A stretch of 31,344 nt of DNA from an uncultured Clostridia bacterium (GCA_947624425.1 CANQKG010000001.1:1-31344); one strand, 5' to 3'. Counted from the first letter of the stretch, positions 14,818 to 22,584 are shown. The notes: generated from the letters alone by a model not told the origin. Numbers and translations are program-made.

Positions 14818-16493
14818 GCTTTCGCTATCCGAACGCCGGGCGCAATGCCCTGGACGGCATTGATCTGACGGTGCAAAACGGAGAGTTTGTCCTGCTGTGC
14901 GGCCCGTCCGGCTGCGGGAAGACCACCCTGCTGCAGATGCTGAAAAAAGAGCTTGCTCCCGCCGGGGAGAAAACCGGGCGTATTTTCTATGCCGGCGCGC
15001 CGCAGGAGGATTCGGCAGACGCCGGGGAGATCGGCTTTGTGCGGCAGGATCCGGAAAGCCAGATCGTCACCGACAAGGTCTGGCACGAGCTTGCGTTCGG
15101 GCTGGAAAATATGGGCGTTCCCACCGATACGATCCGCCGCCGTGTGGGCGAAATGGCGGGCTTTTTCGGGATCGAGGGTTGGTTCCGGCAAAAAACGGAC
15201 GAGCTTTCCGGCGGGCAGAAGCAGCTTTTGAACCTTGCCGCGGTGTTGGTGATGCAGCCGAAACTGCTGATTTTGGACGAGCCGACCGGGCAGCTTGACC
15301 CGATCGCCGCCGCCGATTTTATCACAACGCTGCAAAAGATCAACCGGGAGCTGGGGCTGACCGTTCTGCTGGCCGAGCACCGTTTGGAGGAGATTTTCCC
15401 GATCGTCGACCGGGTGCTGGTGATGGAAGACGGGCGCATCCGGGCGGACGATGAGCCGCAGCATATCGCCGCACGGCTGACGGCAATCAGTCCCGATCAC
15501 CCCATGCTCCGTGCGCTGCCTGCCGCCGTGCGCGTCTGGCAGGAGGTTCGGGGAAAGGGAGAATGTCCCCTGACCGTGAAGGAGGGACGGGATTTTCTGC
15601 ACCGGCATTTTACCGGCTCGGACGCCCCTCGGCCGGAACCGGAAGATCCGGAGAAAGGCGACTTTGCGGTGGAGCTGAAAAACGTATGGTTCCGTTATGA
15701 AAAGGATGCGCCGGATATCCTGCGCGGCGTCACCGCAAAAATCCGCCGGGGGGAGATCTTTTGCTTGCTCGGCGGCAACGGCGCGGGGAAAACCACGGCG
15801 CTGAATGTGATCGCGGGACTGGAACGAGCCTATCGGGGAAAGATCGTGATCAAAGGAAAGCCGATCCGGTCGTACCAAGGCAATTCCCTTTATCGCCGCA
15901 ATCTCGCTTTTCTGCCTCAGAATCCGCAAACGGTCTTTGTGCGGGATACGCTGCGCGCCGATCTGGCCGAGATCCCGGAGACGATGGGGATCCCGAAGTC
16001 GGAGCAGGCCGATCGGATCGGGCAGATGGCGAACCGGCTGGGGATCGCCTCTCTGCTGGAACGGCACCCGTACGATCTCAGCGGCGGCGAGCAGCAAAAA
16101 TGCGCCCTTGCCAAGGTATTGCTCTCCGAGCCGAAAATTCTGCTGCTCGATGAGCCGACCAAGGGTCTGGACGCGTTTGCAAAGCAGGGTCTGCGGGAGA
16201 TCCTGCGGGAATTAAAGCGGGAGGGGATCACCCTTTTGCTGGTGACCCACGATGTGGAATTCGCCGCCGAGACTGCCGACCGCTGTGCCTTTTTGTTTGA
16301 CGGGGAGATCCTGTCCGTCGACTCGCCGCGTCGGTTTTTCGCGGGCAACAGCTTTTATACCACCGCCGCCAGCCGTATGGCGCGGGGGCTGTGGCCGGAC
16401 GCGGTGACCTGTGAGCAGGTCGTCGCCTGCTGTCGTGCGGAGGAAAGCCGAACCGGACGGAAAACCGATTTCCCTGCGGAAGGAAAGCTTTGA
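14790..16493 (+). CDS. ECF transporter double ATPase (fused EcfA1-EcfA2 type)
   Basis: 567 residues with two complete ABC ATPase halves in one chain. First half: Walker A GPSGCGKTT (38-46), signature LSGGQKQ (139-145), Walker B LLILDEP (159-165). Second half: Walker A GGNGAGKTT (328-336), signature LSGGEQQ (430-436), Walker B LLLDEP (451-456). Both look competent for ATP hydrolysis. Fused A1-A2 ATPases are known from dedicated ECF systems such as the YkoD type, in contrast to the separate EcfA/EcfA' of shared modules. The ATG at 14790 has AAGGAGG at a perfect distance and lies inside the end of the T-component gene. It is the last gene of the operon and a strong terminator follows. No S-component gene is next to it. 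Confidence 0.9.
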   Translation: MELLRVEDLSFRYPNAGRNALDGIDLTVQNGEFVLLCGPSGCGKTTLLQMLKKELAPAGEKTGRIFYAGAPQEDSADAGEIGFVRQDPESQIVTDKVWHELAFGLENMGVPTDTIRRRVGEMAGFFGIEGWFRQKTDELSGGQKQLLNLAAVLVMQPKLLILDEPTGQLDPIAAADFITTLQKINRELGLTVLLAEHRLEEIFPIVDRVLVMEDGRIRADDEPQHIAARLTAISPDHPMLRALPAAVRVWQEVRGKGECPLTVKEGRDFLHRHFTGSDAPRPEPEDPEKGDFAVELKNVWFRYEKDAPDILRGVTAKIRRGEIFCLLGGNGAGKTTALNVIAGLERAYRGKIVIKGKPIRSYQGNSLYRRNLAFLPQNPQTVFVRDTLRADLAEIPETMGIPKSEQADRIGQMANRLGIASLLERHPYDLSGGEQQKCALAKVLLSEPKILLLDEPTKGLDAFAKQGLREILRELKREGITLLLVTHDVEFAAETADRCAFLFDGEILSVDSPRRFFAGNSFYTTAASRMARGLWPDAVTCEQVVACCRAEESRTGRKTDFPAEGKL

Positions 16494-16562
16494 TCGACTA
16501 AATGCGTTTCTTATTTATCACACAGATAAAAAGAACACCGCCGGCTGCTTTTTGACTGATTA

Positions 16563-16591
16563 AAACGGGAGCGGCATAACCGCTCCCGTTT
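16563..16591 (+). terminator. Terminator at the end of the B12 operon
   Basis: AAACGGGAGCGG (16563-16574), loop CATAA, CCGCTCCCGTTT (16580-16591). Perfect 12-bp stem with A and T flanks, so it can also serve the convergent XRE gene at 16617. Confidence 0.85.
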
Positions 16592-16616
16592 ATGTATGCT
16601 CTGTCCGCTTTTCCGC

Positions 16617-16835
16617 CTACCGCCGCTTGCGCGGATAGGGCTTTTTCTCGTTTGTAAGGGAGAGAATATAATCGACCGAGGTGTTAAAATATACTGCCAG
16701 GCGGGTCAACAGAATCAGCGGGATCTGGCGCTGCCCGTTTTCGTATTGAGAGTAGGTGTTCTGGCGGATGTGCAGGTAGTCGGCGATCTCCTGCTGGGTC
16801 AGATCCCGATCCTCGCGCAAGTCCCGCAGCCGCAT
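16617..16835 (-). CDS. XRE family HTH transcriptional regulator
   Basis: 72 residues that are almost entirely a Cro/CI-type helix-turn-helix. LRDLREDRDLTQQEIADYL, then IRQNTYSQYENGQRQIP, gives the five-helix pattern with the typical TQQEIA and YxxYExGxxxP signature, and the end (VDYILSLT) is the usual helix 5. There is no sensor domain, so it is a minimal DNA binder. GGAAGGGGTG lies before the ATG. It is divergent from the small membrane-protein gene at 16942. The space between holds a perfect palindrome inside that gene's promoter, so autoregulation and repression of the neighbour are likely (inference). Confidence 0.88.
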   Translation of the reverse strand: MRLRDLREDRDLTQQEIADYLHIRQNTYSQYENGQRQIPLILLTRLAVYFNTSVDYILSLTNEKKPYPRKRR

Positions 16836-16882
16836 TCTCTCACCCCTTCCGCTATTATGCTACCCTATCGCATATTGAGATG

Positions 16883-16911
16883 TTGACTTTTATCACATTT
16901 TGTGATAAAAT
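16883..16911 (+). promoter_or_regulatory. Promoter of the 16942 membrane-protein gene
   Basis: TTGACT (16883-16888), 17-bp spacer, TAAAAT (16906-16911). The spacer is almost filled by the palindrome at 16888-16910. Confidence 0.6.
16888..16910. promoter_or_regulatory. Palindromic operator, probably for the XRE regulator
   Basis: TTTTATCACA, centre TTT, TGTGATAAAA: a perfect 10-bp inverted repeat lying between and overlapping the -35 and -10 boxes. A related half-site TGCGATAAAA follows directly (16911-16920), and TATCGCA occurs at 16866-16872. A bound repressor here would block RNA polymerase. Confidence 0.7.
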
Positions 16912-16941
16912 GCGATAAAACGGCAGAGAGGCGGAAAGCGG

Positions 16942-17292
16942 ATGGAGAAAAAGCGGCGGCAGGGTCAAAGCAGGGCGGTAGGGCGCGGCCGTTCCGCCGG
17001 AAGCCGGGATTTTTCCGAGAAGCTGTATCGAACCGCCGCCATACTGCGCTGGATCGGGGTCGTGCTGTTTTTGTTCGGCGGGCTGGCTGTCCTGCTCGGA
17101 TCTGCCCGGAGCGCCAAACATGATCCGGATCGATTTATCGGATATTTTATCCTGTTTTTTGCCTTTTTGATCTGTATTGTTCTGCTGTATGTCTGTTCGG
17201 TTCTGCTCACGGCGCTCGCCGCACACATCGGGCAGCAGGATCGGGTCACGGGATCCGGGTACGGTGAAGATGAAATAATAAAGGAAGAATAA
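16942..17292 (+). CDS. Small membrane protein of unknown function
   Basis: 116 residues: a very basic N-terminus (KKRRQGQSRAVGRGR), two membrane helices (~33-53 and ~66-94) joined by a short charged loop, and an acidic C-terminus (GEDEIIKEE). By the positive-inside rule both ends should be cytoplasmic. I do not recognise a family. It pairs with the divergent XRE regulator through the operator in its promoter, so it is probably the repressed target. It is convergent with aroK, and a shared hairpin terminator lies between them. The ribosome-binding site is weak (GGCGGAAAGCGG), so expression may be low. Confidence 0.6.
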   Translation: MEKKRRQGQSRAVGRGRSAGSRDFSEKLYRTAAILRWIGVVLFLFGGLAVLLGSARSAKHDPDRFIGYFILFFAFLICIVLLYVCSVLLTALAAHIGQQDRVTGSGYGEDEIIKEE

Positions 17293-17328
17293 AAGGAGCC
17301 GCTTCAGTGTGAAAGCGACTCCTTTTTT
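17291..17328. terminator. Bidirectional terminator between the membrane-protein gene and aroK
   Basis: AAAAGGAG-C-CGCTT pairs with AAGCG-A-CTCCTTTT, followed by more T on the plus strand. The hairpin overlaps the stop codon of aroK on the minus strand. Confidence 0.75.
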
Positions 17329-17867
17329 CTGTCGGGTTTGCCGACCGGCTCAATTTTCAGTACCCGCAGGATCATCGATACCGTGTCGGGCAGTCTGGGG
17401 CGTCCTCTGACCGTGATGGTGGCGGCCGCCTGATAAAGCGGCTTGCGGGTCCGGTAGATCTGCTCCAGCCCTTTTCTGCTGTTTTGCACGACAAGGGGAC
17501 GGTTTTGGTCACCCCGTATCCGCCGGTAGCAGACGGGGAAGGGGACGTCCAGAAACAGCACCTTGCCCACCTGATTGGCAAGCGCTGCGTTTTCCGGTCG
17601 GAGCAAAGCGCCGCCGCCGGTCGCCACGATCAGCGGTTCCCGGCCGCCCATCTCCCGGATCGCCCGGGTCTCCATCTCCCGGAATGCCGGTTCGCCCAGC
17701 TTCTCAAAAATTTCGGGGATCGGCATACCCGCCTTTTTCACGATATAGGCGTCCATATCGATAAATTCGGCGCCCAGCGCTTTGGCAAGCCGCCGCCCTA
17801 CCGCCGATTTTCCGCAGCCCATAAATCCGCAGAGAAAAAGGGTGACGGGCAGCTTGTTATCCGGCAT
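17304..17867 (-). CDS. aroK: Shikimate kinase
   Basis: 187 residues. Phosphorylates shikimate at the 3-hydroxyl with ATP, the fifth step of chorismate synthesis. Walker A is GFMGCGKS (14-21). FIDMDAYI supplies the magnesium and shikimate Asp residues (D37, D39). GEPAFREMETRAI and ATGGGALL are the shikimate-binding Arg and Gly-rich motifs, and NRPLV is in the lid region. The C-terminal ~20 residues (KPDRKKESLSH) extend past the fold. The start overlaps the aroE stop by 11 bp, and the three genes fabD-aroE-aroK read as one minus-strand transcript. Length fits the family (160-190 residues). The cytosolic role is not in doubt. Confidence 0.93.
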   Translation of the reverse strand: MPDNKLPVTLFLCGFMGCGKSAVGRRLAKALGAEFIDMDAYIVKKAGMPIPEIFEKLGEPAFREMETRAIREMGGREPLIVATGGGALLRPENAALANQVGKVLFLDVPFPVCYRRIRGDQNRPLVVQNSRKGLEQIYRTRKPLYQAAATITVRGRPRLPDTVSMILRVLKIEPVGKPDRKKESLSH

Positions 17868-18702
17868 ACATCTTTTCCTCCATCTTTCGGATCAGCCGCT
17901 CCACCTCGGGAACGGGGTACCGGTCGCCGTCCCAGATTTCATGTGCTGCCACCGCCTGCCATACCAGCATGGCCATGCCGCCGGAATAGGGAACGCCCGC
18001 TTCTTTGGCGTACCGCATCAACAGCGTTTCGGCAGGATTGTAGATGATGTCCAGCAGATATTCCACCTGCCGCAGCGTTTCGGGCTTGACCGGCGCGGCG
18101 CCGGTGTGGGGATACATGCCGACCGGCGTGGCGTTTACCATCAGATGATACCTACCGGTGATCGCATCCAGCAGAGTGACGGTCACGGGAAGGGAAGGCC
18201 TCACCTGCCACAGTTTTTCTGCCAGCTCGTTTGCCGCCGGAAGATCCGATTCCCGCACGGCGATCGTGACGGAGGAAGCGCCCTGCCATGCCGATTCGAT
18301 GGCGATCATTCGGCCTGCGCCGCCGCAGCCCAGCAATAGGATATCATGCCCGCGCAGAACCGCGCCCATAGCCTCTACCGCGCGGAGAAATCCGTCCACA
18401 TCGGTGTTGTAGCCGATTTTTTCTGTTCCGGTACAGGCCACCACATTCACCGCACCGTACCGCTTGGCGGAGCCGTCCAGCCGATCCAGATAGGGGATCA
18501 CCGCCTGCTTGTGCGGAATGGTGACATTAAAGCCGTCATACTCCCGCAGCATGGCGGGAAAAAGCCGATCCGCTTGGTCGGGCGGGATCTCGCAGACCTC
18601 GTAGCTGCCCTGCCGTCCCGCCATTTCAAAAAGCGCGGTGTGAATGGGCGGCGACATGGTATGCCCAAGCGGATAGCCGGTCAGTGCAAATTTTCGGTTC
18701 AT
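17857..18702 (-). CDS. aroE: Shikimate dehydrogenase (NADP+)
   Basis: 281 residues. Reduces 3-dehydroshikimate to shikimate. The N-terminal substrate domain has GYPLGHTMSPPIHTALF (9-25) and NVTIPHK with the catalytic Lys65. NTDVDGF holds the partner Asp101. The nucleotide-binding domain shows LLLGCGGAGRMI, NATPVGMYP and GGMAMLVWQA. All key residues are present. The gene starts three bases after the fabD stop and overlaps aroK, so aromatic amino acid synthesis is co-transcribed with a fatty-acid gene. MNRKFALTGYPLGH is a natural N-terminus for the family. Confidence 0.94.
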   Translation of the reverse strand: MNRKFALTGYPLGHTMSPPIHTALFEMAGRQGSYEVCEIPPDQADRLFPAMLREYDGFNVTIPHKQAVIPYLDRLDGSAKRYGAVNVVACTGTEKIGYNTDVDGFLRAVEAMGAVLRGHDILLLGCGGAGRMIAIESAWQGASSVTIAVRESDLPAANELAEKLWQVRPSLPVTVTLLDAITGRYHLMVNATPVGMYPHTGAAPVKPETLRQVEYLLDIIYNPAETLLMRYAKEAGVPYSGGMAMLVWQAVAAHEIWDGDRYPVPEVERLIRKMEEKMYAG

Positions 18703-18705
18703 CGG

Positions 18706-19629
18706 TTACTCCTTTGCCGCCAAAAGCTGTTCCAGCGATTTGTTGTCCTCAATGTGATAGGCGGCGCTGCCCTTCAGGGTCTTTTTCACCAAACCGGTCA
18801 GCACCTTGCCCGGCCCCAGCTCGATAAAGCGGGTGAAGCCGTCCTTTGCCATGGCGGCAAGCTCGGAGGTGAACCGCACCGGGCTGGTCAGGTGCGCCGC
18901 CAGATAGTGGGGCATATCGACCCCTTCCGGCAGCCTTTTGCCGTAGAGATTGGCATAAAACGCAAGCCGCGGCGGCGCAAAGGAAATCTTGGCGGCTTCG
19001 GGCAGAAAGGCGTCCGCCGCCGACTGCATCAAAGCGGAGTGGAACGCCGCGCTGACCGCAAGCGGCACTGCCTTGACCTTCCGCTCGGCGCAGAGCGCGC
19101 GCAGGGAGGCGATCCCCGCCTCGTCTCCGGCGACCACCGTTTGAACGGGGGAGTTGTAGTTTACCGGCACCGCATAGCCGTCCGCCTCGTCGCAGAGCGC
19201 TTCAACCGCGTCGGCGTCCTGCCCCAGCACGGCAACCATGCCGCCCTTTTGCCGCTCGGCGCATTTCTGCATGGCGTCGGCACGCGCCGCGATCAGGCGG
19301 CAGCCGTCTGCAAAGCTCACCATACCTGCGGCGACCATGGCGGCGTATTCGCCCAGCGAATGTCCCGCCACGCCATCGGCTGAAAAGCCTTCCTCTTTAG
19401 CGACCGCAAGGGCAGCCAGCGAGGTGGTGAAGATCACCGGCTGGGAAACCCTTGTCACCGCAAGCTCGGCTTCATTCCCGTCGCGGCAGAGCGCCAGCAC
19501 GTCAAAGCCGAACACCTCCGACGCATCGGCAAATACTCCGGCGGCATTGGCAGAACGCGTTGCCAGCTCCACCCCCATGCCGGGATACTGCGACCCCTGT
19601 CCCGAAAACAAAAACGCTGTTTTTTCCAT
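18706..19629 (-). CDS. fabD: Malonyl-CoA:ACP transacylase
   Basis: 307 residues from the ATG at 19629. It loads malonyl groups from CoA onto acyl carrier protein. FLFSGQGSQYPGMG (7-20) is the oxyanion motif, GHSLGEYAAM holds the nucleophile Ser91, and AAFHSALM the catalytic His198. A longer in-frame extension to 19716 would add a Pro/Arg-rich stretch unlike the family, so I use the ATG with AAGGAG (11 bases) upstream. It is divergent from the rest of the fab genes and heads fabD-aroE-aroK. In many clostridia fabD sits between fabK and fabG. Here that site is empty, so the gene appears relocated. Confidence 0.94.
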   Translation of the reverse strand: MEKTAFLFSGQGSQYPGMGVELATRSANAAGVFADASEVFGFDVLALCRDGNEAELAVTRVSQPVIFTTSLAALAVAKEEGFSADGVAGHSLGEYAAMVAAGMVSFADGCRLIAARADAMQKCAERQKGGMVAVLGQDADAVEALCDEADGYAVPVNYNSPVQTVVAGDEAGIASLRALCAERKVKAVPLAVSAAFHSALMQSAADAFLPEAAKISFAPPRLAFYANLYGKRLPEGVDMPHYLAAHLTSPVRFTSELAAMAKDGFTRFIELGPGKVLTGLVKKTLKGSAAYHIEDNKSLEQLLAAKE

Positions 19630-19709
19630 CTTAGCTGTCGCTCCTTTTCTGCAAAGGCCGGTTTGCGCCGGCGTTTGCTTCCTCCTCCAAAAAGCCGGTG
19701 GGATTCGCG

Positions 19710-19738
19710 TTGACAAGATGAGGAAATTTTAGTATAAT
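19710..19738 (+). promoter_or_regulatory. Strong sigma-A promoter for the fatty-acid operon
   Basis: TTGACA (19710-19715), exactly 17 bp, TATAAT (19733-19738): a perfect consensus. The start should be near 19745, about 120 bases before fabH. Confidence 0.85.
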
Positions 19739-19799
19739 AGAACCAATCGTATGTTTGCCGGATGGAAAATAAACTCCTTTCGGCACACCATACAAAGCC

Positions 19800-19828
19800 A
19801 TCATATCACAAACTCTCTTTTTTTTCAA
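19800..19828 (-). promoter_or_regulatory. Promoter for fabD-aroE-aroK, facing the fabH promoter
   Basis: On the minus strand TTGAAA (19828-19823), 17-bp spacer, TATGAT (19805-19800). The predicted start near 19793 lies downstream of the fabH start (~19745), so the two leaders should overlap in antisense by about 50 bases. Confidence 0.65.
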
Positions 19829-19865
19829 GAAAAAGGGAAAAAGATACGGAAAGCGGGTGGATCGC

Positions 19866-20861
19866 ATGGCAGGTATTACGATTTTGGGGTGCGGTATGTA
19901 TATACCGTCCGATTTGGCGACCAATGAGGATTTTGCAAAGTTCGTGGATACCAGCGATGAATGGATCACGACCCGAACCGGGATCAAGACCCGGCATATG
20001 GCGAATGGGATACTGACCTATCAGATGGGGACCGAGGCGGCAAAGCAGGCGCTGCGGGAAGCGGACGTGGCCGCGGGTGAGATCGATTTGGTGATCGGCA
20101 CCACCGTGACCGGCGATTTTCTGACGCCGTCGATGTCCTGCATGGTAGCGGGGGAGCTCGGCATGACCGAGGTGCCCTGCATGGATCTCAATGCCGCCTG
20201 TGCCGGTTTTGTTTATGCGCTGGACGTGGCGCAGAAATATCTTGCGTCGGGCGATGCAAAGCGGATCTTGATCGTCTCCTCCGAGATGGTCACCCGTATG
20301 GTGGATTATACCGACCGTTCCACCTGTGTGCTGTTTGGGGACGGCGCGGGCGCCATGGTGGTGGCAAAGGGCGAGGGCGGCTTTGCGACCTATATCAGCG
20401 GCGATCCTTCCGGCGCGGAGAAGATTTTCACGAAGCTTTCGATGTCCGACAGCCCGTTTCGAACCAAAACGCCGCAGTGGAAGAACCCGCTGATGCAGGA
20501 TTATCCGCTGGGGCTGATGTATATGGACGGGAACGACGTCTATAAATTTGCCGTGTCCGCCATGCCCCGCGCGGTGGAGATCGCGGCAAAACGGCTGGGT
20601 GTGACGGTGAATCAGCTGGATCTGATCGTGCCGCATCAGGCGAATGTCCGGATCGTGCAGACGGCGATGAAAAAGCTCGGTCTGCCGATGGAGCGGTGCT
20701 ATTGCAATATTGACGAGTACGGCAACACCTCCAGCGCCTGTATTCCGGTCTGCTTGAACGAGCTTCGGCAGGCGGGACGGCTGAAGCCGGGGATGAAGAT
20801 TTGTCTGGTCGGCTTCGGCGCGGGGCTGGTTTACGGCGCCGCCGCGTTTGAGATCTGTTAA
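19866..20861 (+). CDS. fabH: 3-oxoacyl-ACP synthase III (KAS III)
   Basis: 331 residues. It starts fatty-acid chains by condensing an acyl-CoA with malonyl-ACP. The catalytic triad is visible: C112 in NAACAGF, H257 in VPHQANVRI and N287 in YGNTSSA. GAGLVYGAAAFEIC is the typical C-terminal glycine-rich loop. The ATG at 19866 (MAGITILGCG) fits homologues. An in-frame GTG at 19857 is possible but leaves no room for the GGGTGG site. First gene of the operon behind a perfect-consensus promoter, 12 bp before fabK. Confidence 0.94.
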   Translation: MAGITILGCGMYIPSDLATNEDFAKFVDTSDEWITTRTGIKTRHMANGILTYQMGTEAAKQALREADVAAGEIDLVIGTTVTGDFLTPSMSCMVAGELGMTEVPCMDLNAACAGFVYALDVAQKYLASGDAKRILIVSSEMVTRMVDYTDRSTCVLFGDGAGAMVVAKGEGGFATYISGDPSGAEKIFTKLSMSDSPFRTKTPQWKNPLMQDYPLGLMYMDGNDVYKFAVSAMPRAVEIAAKRLGVTVNQLDLIVPHQANVRIVQTAMKKLGLPMERCYCNIDEYGNTSSACIPVCLNELRQAGRLKPGMKICLVGFGAGLVYGAAAFEIC

Positions 20862-20873
20862 GGAGGAAACGAA

Positions 20874-21827
20874 ATGACGACACGGATCACACAGCTATTG
20901 GGGATCAAGTACCCCGTTATCCAGGGCGGCATGGCATGGGTGGCAGACGCCGAGCTTGCCGCGGCGGTATCCAATGCGGGCGGCTGCGGGCTGATCGCGG
21001 GCGGCAGCGCGCCGGCGGATGTGATACGGGAGCAGATCCGCAAGGCAAAAACGCTGACCGACCGGCCGTTCGGGGTGAATATCATGCTGATGAACCCCAA
21101 CACCGAGGAGCTTGCCCGGTTGATGATCGAGGAAAAGGTGCCGGTGGTGACGACCGGCGCGGGAAATCCCGGCAAATACATTCCGGCCTGGAAGGAGGCG
21201 GGGATCAAGGTGATCCCGGTGGTGCCTTCGGTCGCGCTGGCAAAGCGGATGGAGCGCGCCGGCGCCGACGCGGTGATCGTGGAGGGCATGGAGGCAGGCG
21301 GGCATATCGGCTCGATCACCACCATGTGTTTGACGCCGCAGGTGGCGGACGCGGTCAGCATTCCGGTGATCGCGGCGGGCGGCATTGCCGACGGACGCGG
21401 CGTGGCGGCGGTGTTCATGCTGGGCGCCGAGGGCGTACAGCTCGGCACGGTCTTCCTCGCCAGTGAGGAATGCAATATCCACGACAATTATAAACAGCTT
21501 GTGCTGAAAGCCAAGGATACCGATTCGGCGATCACCGGGCAGTCGATCGGGCTGCCGGTGCGGTGTATCAAAAACCGGCTCTCCCGGAAGATCAATGAAA
21601 TGGAAAAAACCGGGATGTCCGCCGAGGAGCTGGAAAGCTTCACGGTCGGCTCGCTGCGGCGGGCGGTGCAGGACGGCGATCTGGAAAACGGCAGCTTTAT
21701 GTGCGGGCAGATCGCCGGCATGGTGCATGAGATCAGGCCGGTTGCCGAGATCATAGAAACGATATTTGACGAGGCGGAAACGCTTTTGGCGGCTCCCGCA
21801 AAGGAAAGAGGTGTCACACTTGGCTAA
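20874..21827 (+). CDS. fabK: Enoyl-ACP reductase II (FMN-dependent)
   Basis: 317 residues of the nitronate monooxygenase-like TIM-barrel family, which uses FMN and NAD(P)H for the last reduction of each elongation cycle. YPVIQGGMAWVAD (13-25), NAGGCGLIAGG and VPVVTTGAGNP line the flavin site. GMEAGGHIG contains the conserved His, and PVIAAGGIADGRG with GAEGVQLGT the phosphate-binding loops. FabK enzymes are known to resist triclosan, so this organism should not depend on FabI for the step. AAGGAGG is directly upstream. The 3' end overlaps fabG, with no fabD between them. Confidence 0.93.
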   Translation: MTTRITQLLGIKYPVIQGGMAWVADAELAAAVSNAGGCGLIAGGSAPADVIREQIRKAKTLTDRPFGVNIMLMNPNTEELARLMIEEKVPVVTTGAGNPGKYIPAWKEAGIKVIPVVPSVALAKRMERAGADAVIVEGMEAGGHIGSITTMCLTPQVADAVSIPVIAAGGIADGRGVAAVFMLGAEGVQLGTVFLASEECNIHDNYKQLVLKAKDTDSAITGQSIGLPVRCIKNRLSRKINEMEKTGMSAEELESFTVGSLRRAVQDGDLENGSFMCGQIAGMVHEIRPVAEIIETIFDEAETLLAAPAKERGVTLG

Positions 21828-22563
21828 AACGGCATTGATCACCGGCGCGTCACAGGGACTGGGCGCCTGTATGGCAAAGCGGCTTGCAAAGGACGGCTTT
21901 TCGATCGCGGTCAACTGCTATCCTTCCGAGCAGGATATCGCCAATGCACAAAAGGTTGCGGCGGCCTGCCGGGAATTGGGGGCAGAAGCGGAGGTGTTCC
22001 CCGCCGATGTGTCCGATTTTGCCGCCTGTGAGGAGATGACCAAAAAGGTAAAGGAGCGGTTTTCCACCATTGATGTGCTGGTCAACAATGCCGGTATCAC
22101 CAAGGACGGGCTTCTGGTTCGGATGAGCGAAGCGCAGTTTGACGCGGTGACGAACGTCAACTATAAGAGTGTATTCAATATGTGCCGCCATGTGGGCGCG
22201 GTGATGATGCGCCAGAAGCACGGCAGGATCATCAATATCAGCTCGGTGGCGGGACTGTACGGCAATCCGGGACAGTTCAACTATTCGGCAAGTAAGGCGG
22301 GTATCGTGGGAATGACCCTGACCGCCGCCAAGGAACTGGGACCGCGCGGCATCACCGTCAATGCGGTGGCGCCCGGCTTTATCCGCACGCCGATGACCGA
22401 CGTGCTGTCGGAGCAGGTGCGGGAAAAATGTCTGGAGGCGATCCCGCTCCACCGGTTCGGCGAGCCGGAGGAGATCGCCGGTGCGGTGGCGTTTCTGGCG
22501 GGCGACGATGCGTCCTATATCAGCGGACAGGTGCTGGTGGTGGACGGCGCGATGTCGATGTGA
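21820..22563 (+). CDS. fabG: 3-oxoacyl-ACP reductase
   Basis: 247 residues, the usual FabG length, reducing 3-oxoacyl-ACP with NADPH. TGASQGLG is the cofactor loop (9-16) and NNAG (~90) the core motif. The catalytic residues are S142, Y155 and K159 (INISSVAG, FNYSASKAG). APGFIRTPMT follows. The best start is TTG at 21820, with AGAGGTG six bases upstream, giving MAKTALITG. An in-frame GTG at 21811 would add three residues. It overlaps the end of fabK by eight bases, which favours translational coupling. Confidence 0.92.
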   Translation: MAKTALITGASQGLGACMAKRLAKDGFSIAVNCYPSEQDIANAQKVAAACRELGAEAEVFPADVSDFAACEEMTKKVKERFSTIDVLVNNAGITKDGLLVRMSEAQFDAVTNVNYKSVFNMCRHVGAVMMRQKHGRIINISSVAGLYGNPGQFNYSASKAGIVGMTLTAAKELGPRGITVNAVAPGFIRTPMTDVLSEQVREKCLEAIPLHRFGEPEEIAGAVAFLAGDDASYISGQVLVVDGAMSM

Positions 22564-22584
22564 CCCGCAAAAGGAGGACTTACA

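Noticed and set aside
19716..19760. FapR- or FabT-type operator at the fabH promoter
   Set aside because: A TTAGTA half-site is present at the -10 region, but no matching second half gives a palindrome, so the similarity is no better than chance.
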